Shown one piece after another: positions 56,608 to 64,000 of a stretch of 64,000 nucleotides of DNA. The notes beneath the pieces were generated by a model that saw only the letters and a list, made by a program, of their open reading frames with translations, had not been told where the DNA came from and ran no database searches. Location of the stretch: the NCBI GenBank assembly GCA_963760935.1, contig CAVXFB010000008.1, positions 62,001-126,000 of the forward strand, given 5' to 3'. This DNA is from CAVXFB01 sp963760935. Its GTDB lineage: Bacteria > Planctomycetota > Planctomycetia > Pirellulales > Thermoguttaceae. The translations under genes and the position numbers were made by a program. Each line of letters opens with the position of its first letter. Position 1 is the first letter of the stretch.

Positions 56608-56638
56608 AAAAAAAAACCCACGGGTTGCAACCCGTGGG
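56608..56638 (-). terminator. rpoD intrinsic terminator
   Basis: A near-perfect stem (CCCACGGGTT 56617-56626 with AACCCGTGGG 56629-56638) is followed on the minus strand by nine T residues. It lies 43 bp past the rpoD stop. The group II intron starts immediately after the T run. Confidence 0.92.
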
Positions 56639-56680
56639 CTTAAATGTCTGCAAAAGATTTGTCTGGTCGCGGCTTGCCTC

Positions 56681-58261
<1,581 letters not shown>

Positions 58262-58977
58262 AGTGCTGCTCCTCAAGCTTAGTGATCCGCGTGTTTGCAA
58301 GCCCGTGCAGACTTACATTGTCATCTAAACGGTTGCGAAAAGCCAAAAAATTCTACCACCGAATTCCTGCGCCGCAGGCCGTACCTATGATTTGGCAAAG
58401 GATTCGGCCTACGGTGAGAATGCGCTGTCGCTATCGAGGAACCCAATCGTTCCAGAATCCCCAATGCGGCGACTCGCACGACCGTTTGCGCCACTGGCGA
58501 AGCCAATTGCCACTAACGCCGCTCGCGCCGCCAATCCCGATACCGCCCACGATCAGCCGCGCGTCACTGGTTGCACCCAGCGCCACCCGCCATGATCGAG
58601 CGCGGACCCCGGTTCGTCGACAGGGCATCAAGTCGTCAGATGGGAACTCCGCTGGTTCCGTCTCGAATGGAGACGAACGGGATCCACTTTCTCGCCCGCA
58701 GGCCGTTTGATGCGCAGACTGTCACTCTACCCGACGAACTCCATTGTAATCGGAGTTATCCTTACGTCCAGGCATTATTGGCCAAAAGTTCGAGAACGAT
58801 GAGAAACCCGTCTGCGGTAAATTGGCGATGTTAAAATAGGCAATTTGCTATCGCCGCGTGGTCACTCTGACCGCTGCATTGGTTAGTCTTCTGCAACAGT
58901 TACTCGCAACGAACCGCGTTGGGCGATAGACTGCATTGGATACTGCTCATTTTTTCCATAGCCGACGGAGTGCGTCG
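58262..58977. other. Gene-free stretch before the zinc-ribbon protein
   Basis: About 700 bp between divergent genes. I see no supportable frame, RNA or repeat. It presumably holds the rpoD promoter, but no confident -35/-10 pair stands out. Confidence 0.45.
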
Positions 58978-59529
58978 TTGAGTAACAAGTACCTCCTGCC
59001 GTGCCCTTGTGGCCGGCAAACCGTGATCGAAGCCCGTCAAGCAGGCCAGACCGTCACTTGCGAATGCGGGGCGTCGATCCCTACACCGACCTTGATGGAA
59101 ATGAGATCGCTGGAGCCGGCCCCCCTGAACGACTGGCAACATGTTGCCACTTCGGTGTGGGGACTCCGGCAGGGGCTGTGGATGGCGGGCATCGTTCTGC
59201 TGCTGGTCGGGCTGGGCAGCGAAGTGTGGCTGTTGCTTCATCCGCCCATCTCGCGATTCGACGTTATCAATCCGGAGCAAGTCCAGCAGTCCTACAAGAG
59301 CCTGCCTGCCGCACGTACGTGGGAAGTGTGGCAGCGGTGGAAGCAGGGACTTGATCGCCGCACGGATCAACAATATGCCGCCGCGTTGCAGCGGTTCCAC
59401 ATAGGCCAGATCTTCGCCGCCGGCATCGCCCTGGCCGGCGTCGCCCTGATGGTCGCTGGCGCGCGCGGGCGGCGGCGCTTGCTGGTCGCTGATCGCTCTC
59501 CACCAGCGCACAACGCGTCTATCCCTTGA
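58978..59529 (+). CDS. Zinc-ribbon membrane protein, unknown function
   Basis: The preferred start TTG 58978 has GGAG 8 nt upstream. The 183-residue product begins SNKYLLPCPCGRQTVIEARQAGQTVTCECG, a CPC...CEC zinc ribbon seen at the start of many planctomycete membrane proteins. Two membrane segments follow (MAGIVLLLVGLGSEVWLLL and IFAAGIALAGVALMVAG) with a soluble loop between (SYKSLPAARTWEVWQRWKQG). Function is unknown. Its stop is 9 bp from the stop of the convergent esterase gene. Confidence 0.65.
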   Translation: MSNKYLLPCPCGRQTVIEARQAGQTVTCECGASIPTPTLMEMRSLEPAPLNDWQHVATSVWGLRQGLWMAGIVLLLVGLGSEVWLLLHPPISRFDVINPEQVQQSYKSLPAARTWEVWQRWKQGLDRRTDQQYAAALQRFHIGQIFAAGIALAGVALMVAGARGRRRLLVADRSPPAHNASIP

Positions 59530-59538
59530 TTCGCGCCT

Positions 59539-60966
59539 TTACTTCGGCTCAGTCACGCCGCGCCACGTGTCCGTGCGGAACGGCGAAGCCGGCAGACCGG
59601 CCTGATTCGCCAGATTCGGCGTCGCATCATCGTGCCAGGCATAGCGAACGGCGACGGGCATTGCCACTTGGTCGCTGTGAACCACGATCGAGTCGCCTGC
59701 AATCTCTGCTACGGCCGGGACAAACTTCTCGTCAGCGGCGGCAATCGTGAACTCCGTAAGTGGCTTGCCGTCCCGGGCGACTAGCCCACCGTCGACATGC
59801 TCAAATTGCAGACGAATGCGATTGCCCTCGATGGACATCGATTTGTAGAGAGGTCCCGAGTACACGACGTCGCGGCCGTAGACTTTCGCCAGCGCCCAAA
59901 AAGCTAAGCGGCGGCCCACATCCTGCTTGTCGCGTGGATGGATGTCTTTAACGTTGCCGATGTCCACGGTTACGGCCATGCCCGTATTTGGCACCGACCG
60001 CAGCGTCATTAGCTGGGCCTCCCACAGTTCGGCCAGATTGCGCGGGTCTCTGTCGCCGTCGCTAGACTTGTAGCGATAAGGGGCAAGCTGCACGAACAAG
60101 AACGGAAAGTCACCTTCCCCCCAAGCGGCTCGCCAGTCGGCGATCATGGCCGGGAACAAAGTTCGATACCGGTACGCTTGGCTCGCATTCGCCTCGCCCT
60201 GGTACCAAATTACGCCGCGAATTCCGTAGGGAATCAGCGGGGCGATCATGCCGTTGTACAACGATGAAGAGCCTTTGCCAGCCATCCGTCTTAGCACCGG
60301 ATTGCTTTCGAGCGCGTTATGGCTCGTCCAAACTTCGGCCGGCGTGCCGCCCCAGTAACTGCCGATCAAGCCTATGGGCACATTCAGTTCATCGTTCAAT
60401 TTGCGACCGAAGTAGTAGCCGACGGCCGAGAAGCCGTCCCAGCCCCCTTTGCCGATCGTCTGTGGGCTGCACTCGACCCAATCGCCCTTCACGTCGTCGG
60501 CCGGCTTCTTCGCCTTTGCTCGCTCAACTAGGAAGAGGCGAATTTTCGGGTTGTTGGCCGCGGCGATTTCTGCCTTTCCGTCCTTGGCGGCTCCAACGCC
60601 CATCTCCATGTTCGATTGGCCCGAACATAGCCAGACTTCACCGACGAGAATATTCTTAAGCGTGACGCTGCTGCCGCTGGAGCCCTCGATCGCCATTTCG
60701 AGCGGCTGGCCAACGCTCAGCTTATTAAGCACGACCTTCCAGCGGCCATCGTCGCCGGCTTTTGTCGACGCAGTCTGGCCGGCAATCGACACCTTGACCT
60801 CTTCTCCCTTGTCGGCCCAGCCCCAGATGGGCACGGGCTGATCGCGCTGAAGCACCATGTTGTCGCCAATCACCGCCGGCAACTTGACCGCGGCGGTCGC
60901 GACAGCCGTCCAGCCGACTACCAGCACAAGACTCAGCAATACTCGAACAAGCCCGTGACGTCGCAT
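59539..60966 (-). CDS. Sialate O-acetylesterase-type SGNH hydrolase
   Basis: ATG 60966 starts a signal peptide (RVLLSLVLVVGWTAVATA). The 475-residue secreted enzyme has the SGNH catalytic Ser in EVWLCSGQSNMEM, the Asn/Gly blocks in GLIGSYWGGTPAEVW and IRGVIWYQGEANAS, and the Asp-His pair in KDIHPRDKQD. The family removes O-acetyl groups from sugars (sialate or xylan-type). It is common in polysaccharide-degrading planctomycetes and could work with the hydrolases at 1-6 kb, though these are far apart. Confidence 0.9.
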   Translation of the reverse strand: MRRHGLVRVLLSLVLVVGWTAVATAAVKLPAVIGDNMVLQRDQPVPIWGWADKGEEVKVSIAGQTASTKAGDDGRWKVVLNKLSVGQPLEMAIEGSSGSSVTLKNILVGEVWLCSGQSNMEMGVGAAKDGKAEIAAANNPKIRLFLVERAKAKKPADDVKGDWVECSPQTIGKGGWDGFSAVGYYFGRKLNDELNVPIGLIGSYWGGTPAEVWTSHNALESNPVLRRMAGKGSSSLYNGMIAPLIPYGIRGVIWYQGEANASQAYRYRTLFPAMIADWRAAWGEGDFPFLFVQLAPYRYKSSDGDRDPRNLAELWEAQLMTLRSVPNTGMAVTVDIGNVKDIHPRDKQDVGRRLAFWALAKVYGRDVVYSGPLYKSMSIEGNRIRLQFEHVDGGLVARDGKPLTEFTIAAADEKFVPAVAEIAGDSIVVHSDQVAMPVAVRYAWHDDATPNLANQAGLPASPFRTDTWRGVTEPK

Positions 60967-61089
60967 GGCAATTCTCCGTGCAAGTTTCGTGGTTGATACG
61001 AGGCGGGTACAAACGATGTGCGATGACTTTACTGCCGACATTAGAGCATCGCCGCTGACGGTCTGCAATAAGCGGGGCGGCAACGCCAG

Positions 61090-61175
61090 GTGGCACCGAT
61101 AGCTCGGCTATCGGTGCGGCGCAGCCGCGAGAGGCGTTTCGATTGCCGCGGCGACCTCTTGTGTCTGCCGGCACA
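61090..61175. repeat. Inverted copy of the 51-kb hairpin element
   Basis: These 86 bp match the reverse complement of 51012-51097 at roughly nine of ten positions and keep the CACCGATAG/CTATCGGTG hairpin. A related palindrome (GGTCCGCC/GCGGACC) lies just after, near 61188-61204. Confidence 0.75.
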
Positions 61176-61266
61176 CCGAACCCGTAAGGTCCGCCGTGCG
61201 GACCACCGTGGCGAGAGGCCCTGGCGTACGAAGAGCATCACCAATCAATGACTACAGCCAGCTCCC

Positions 61267-62514
61267 TCAACCCAACTCGGGATGCGCTCCCAGCACGTCG
61301 GCCTCGTGCCGGACGATTTGGCGCCGCAGTTCGGCGGCCGACGTTTGTCGGTCGCGGTGCGTATCGAGCACCAAGACAAACTCCACGTTCATCGGCTTCT
61401 TCGAGAATCGTTGGGAACTGACGCGATAGCGCTTGTAACCCTGCATCACGAGCGAGACGTGGCCGCGCCGCACGTTGCTTTCCAGCAGGCTTTCCAGCGG
61501 GATCATGCCGTCGGTGCTGTAGCTGGTCAGTATGTATCGGGCGCGGATAGCGTCAAGCAAACGTTCGTACGCCCCGCTCGCCTCATCGCGATAGTTATAC
61601 GCGCTGCGGCGCTCAGATCGCCAGTCGGTGCGGATCGCCGCCTTGCTGCCCGGCGTGATTTGCCGGCTCAACGCCGGCTTGTCCCATAGGGCAATGCTGT
61701 TCAGAACGTGGTAGTTGCTGCCGTACGGGTGCTGGTTGTACGGCGGATCGAGATACGCAATGTCAATCTCCTCCTCGGCCAGCCGCCGGGCCAAGCGCTC
61801 CGCGTCCTCGCGCTCCACGCGATTTTCAAGCCCGTTGTCCCAAAACACGGGCGGGCTGAGCCGCAAGTCGCCGGCGATGCGATACAGTGCCGTGCCTGTC
61901 TGCCCACCCCATCCGTTGTGAAATCCTTTGAAGACCCCGCTCGTATTGCTCGTGTAACACGCTTGATAGAGCAGCGGGGCCAACAGGCAAGCTGTTTCCC
62001 GTTCACCGATCTGGCCGCCGTCTTGCCATGCGGTGATCTGCTCGCGGATTGCATCGATCCGCATCCCGTTCTTGCGCATGTAGAACATGCGATCACGCCC
62101 GATATCGAGATCAGCGTCATCCAGCGGGCAAAGGTGTTCCGTTACCCAACCGATCTTCGGCGGCAGACCGTTAAGCTGCTCGATTGCCGACGTATAGCCG
62201 CCCAGCGCTTCGAAAGCTAGCGGGCCGTTGCACGCGACGTAGCACTGATTGATCGCCGTCGCATACGGCTCCCAATCGTTGGCGATGACCCGATAGCCCG
62301 CCATCTTGGCCCACCGCGAGACGACGCCGCTACCGGCGAAGAAGTCGACAAAGCTCGCGCCTGCCGAAGCGGCTGTCTGCTGCACCGCTCGGTAAATCAA
62401 TGGCAGCAGCTTGCGCTTGTTGCCAATGTACGGGATGAGCTGATTGAACAGATACTCGGTGGTCCGCACCGCCGCATGCCGGCTGCGATCGTATGTCGCC
62501 AGATGAAGGCTCAT
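61267..62514 (-). CDS. Solitary DNA adenine methylase, D12 class
   Basis: This N6-adenine DNA methyltransferase of the alpha (Dam/DpnII-like) group has the N-terminal PYIGNKRKLLPLI SAM-binding motif, FVDFFAGSGVVS and the catalytic DPPYNQHPYGSNYH. The target-recognition region lies in the middle (about residues 130-230). No restriction enzyme gene adjoins, so it is either an orphan regulator of methylation or part of a system split by the window. It could be phage- or plasmid-derived. The start is uncertain: ATG 62514 or 62532, both without a clear ribosome site. Confidence 0.87.
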   Translation of the reverse strand: MSLHLATYDRSRHAAVRTTEYLFNQLIPYIGNKRKLLPLIYRAVQQTAASAGASFVDFFAGSGVVSRWAKMAGYRVIANDWEPYATAINQCYVACNGPLAFEALGGYTSAIEQLNGLPPKIGWVTEHLCPLDDADLDIGRDRMFYMRKNGMRIDAIREQITAWQDGGQIGERETACLLAPLLYQACYTSNTSGVFKGFHNGWGGQTGTALYRIAGDLRLSPPVFWDNGLENRVEREDAERLARRLAEEEIDIAYLDPPYNQHPYGSNYHVLNSIALWDKPALSRQITPGSKAAIRTDWRSERRSAYNYRDEASGAYERLLDAIRARYILTSYSTDGMIPLESLLESNVRRGHVSLVMQGYKRYRVSSQRFSKKPMNVEFVLVLDTHRDRQTSAAELRRQIVRHEADVLGAHPELG

Positions 62515-62670
62515 GGCCGTTTTGTACCACATAGCCATTGCCGTGGCGAGTGCGATCTCCAAGTGCTGGCCCGGCAGGGTGGCAAAGTTCCCCAGCCGCT
62601 TTTGTCAGTGAACATATCGGAAGTCGGGGCCACCCTGCGCGGGTTTCCTCCTATTGCCAACGCGCCGATG

Positions 62671-64000
62671 TTATTCTTCCTCTTTTTCTTTCAACAAAAG
62701 TCTCATGTTTCGTGCCGCTTCACGAATTTCTGCGGTCTTGCCGTTCTTAACAATGCTTCTTAATACAGTAATCTGGTGGTGGTAGCCGAAATCCCGATCG
62801 ACGCCTTCATCGTGGTACTCGATCAAAACGTCCAATACCTTCATGTCATCAATTGCGCCGGCGGTAAGCTCTGTCAGGCTAAAGGCAGCATCATATCGAA
62901 CTTCCCAATCATCCGCATCATTCTTGGCAAGTTGCGACAACAGCGGAATCGCGTCGCGCCCTAGCAATTTTGCGACCGCGTCCACAACTGCTCGACGCAC
63001 CACTACCGGCACCCTGCGATCGTGCAGAATGGCCATAAATGGCTCGCTGGCGCGACGATCGTGCAGCAATCCAATGGCTCTTGCTGCTGCCGCGCGCACT
63101 GCGATTCGCTCAACAGGATCATTCAAGTGCGTGAACAGAGGCTCCATCGCGGACTTGGCATCGAGCGTGCCTAATGCATACACGGCATAGGCACGAACGG
63201 AGTCGTGTTCCTTATTATTGTTGAGCACCTTGAGAAGCGGTTCGATTGCCGATTTGTCACCGACTTCCCCCAACGCCAACGCGGCCTCTGCACGAAACCG
63301 CCGTTCCCGCTTGGGGTCATGCATGATCTCCAATAAGAACGGCACAGCTTTGGACGTCTTGGAGGCACCCAATGCGTTGATTGCTTGCCAGCAGACGGCC
63401 TTGTCTTTGTCCTTGAGGAGTGGGATCAAAGGCTCGATCACCGGCGGATCATGGAACGCTCCCAGTGCGATAATGGCGCTGCAGCGGACGGAGGCATCAC
63501 TGTCTTTGAGGGCCTTTAGCAGCGCTGGGATAACAACTGGACGAGGCGCCACAGCGGAATGCTCGGCGAGTGATTCGGCTAACGCTTGCGAACCACGCTG
63601 GCGAACACTTACATCGGGATCAGAAAGCACGCCCGCCAACGTCTCGATAGCGCGTGGATCATTGAAATCGGCCAAGAGAGAAATAATGGCTGAACGGTTT
63701 TCACCTGATGATCGGTGTAGCGCTTCAATGCACGGGCCAACGGACGGCACTCCTATCTTTCGAAGGGCGTCCCCGGCACGCCAACCCACTGCCCATCCGT
63801 TATGAACTAGGGCGCCGTCGTTCAATAGCCGGATCAAGAACGGTATGGCGGGAACTGCCGTGGGTCCCAACGTCCCTAACTCCTTGGCGGCCTTTTCACG
63901 CTTCTGGGCGTCGTCAGAGAACGTTTGCTCGATCAACCCCTTGACCTTGGCTGACGCGCCAGGGGGAATATCCGCTTTCGTAGGCTCGTTATCTGCACCC
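62671..64000 (-). CDS. HEAT-repeat protein, 5' end cut by window
   Basis: The frame is open to the end of the window, so the N-terminus is missing; a TTG at 63936 is internal. At least ten HEAT/PBS-lyase-type repeats of about 30 residues are visible (RSAIISLLADFNDPRAIETLAGVL; AEAALALGEVGDKSAIEPLLKVL). The C-terminus is basic then acidic (MRLLLKEKEEE). Such proteins are scaffolds or lyase-like chaperones; no specific role is inferable. Confidence 0.85.
   Translation of the reverse strand, partial: GADNEPTKADIPPGASAKVKGLIEQTFSDDAQKREKAAKELGTLGPTAVPAIPFLIRLLNDGALVHNGWAVGWRAGDALRKIGVPSVGPCIEALHRSSGENRSAIISLLADFNDPRAIETLAGVLSDPDVSVRQRGSQALAESLAEHSAVAPRPVVIPALLKALKDSDASVRCSAIIALGAFHDPPVIEPLIPLLKDKDKAVCWQAINALGASKTSKAVPFLLEIMHDPKRERRFRAEAALALGEVGDKSAIEPLLKVLNNNKEHDSVRAYAVYALGTLDAKSAMEPLFTHLNDPVERIAVRAAAARAIGLLHDRRASEPFMAILHDRRVPVVVRRAVVDAVAKLLGRDAIPLLSQLAKNDADDWEVRYDAAFSLTELTAGAIDDMKVLDVLIEYHDEGVDRDFGYHHQITVLRSIVKNGKTAEIREAARNMRLLLKEKEEE

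Overview
The window looks like one stretch of a Planctomycetota chromosome, most likely from the Pirellulales side of the phylum. This rests on gene content: PEP-CTERM secreted enzymes, a SpoIIM-type membrane protein, a sigma-54 activator with a GAFTDA loop, Ser/Thr kinase and FHA proteins, a sialate O-acetylesterase, a TMTC-like TPR glycosyltransferase and high GC. No database search was possible, so family names come from motif recognition.

Layout. 0-7 kb: the end of an outer-membrane-type protein gene, then three tandem secreted glycoside-hydrolase-like genes (DUF5060 + DUF4038 type, PEP-CTERM tails), flanked by two copies of a 101-bp structured repeat. 7-13 kb: polyprenyl synthase, nrdR, small membrane proteins, tRNA-Lys and a sigma-54 activator, bracketed by two copies of a 110-bp cloverleaf-like repeat. 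13-26 kb: spoIIM, recA, murD, a cupin, ligA, an esterase, hisA, an EF-G paralogue and a kinase. 26-33 kb, minus strand: a glycan cluster (GT39-like enzyme, methyltransferase, GT2, TMTC-like enzyme). 33-39 kb: lipoprotein, two clpP genes, trigger factor, tRNA-Gly, FHA protein and response regulator. 39-43 kb: an accessory island with an IS630 element and three toxin-antitoxin modules (hicAB with a stop codon in hicA, an orphan mazE behind a triple 15-bp repeat, and a RelE/Phd cassette lying between duplicated copies of the glyA 3' end). 43-54 kb: glyA, a secreted HExxH protein, rmuC, a TPR protein, an MnmE-like GTPase, an RNase HII-like protein, sixA and sufU-sufS. 54.6-56.6 kb: a group II intron sitting directly behind the rpoD terminator. 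56.6-64 kb: rpoD, a sialate O-acetylesterase, a solitary DNA adenine methylase and a HEAT-repeat protein cut by the window end.

Caution for every user: about 19 one- or two-base frame breaks fall between 13.7 and 55.9 kb, many in housekeeping genes (hisA, glyA, rmuC, an EF-G). Correcting each by the smallest indel restores a protein of normal family length; glyA comes out at 417 codons. Uncorrected sequencing indels are the likeliest cause. I give such genes as one CDS across the break and state where the break lies.
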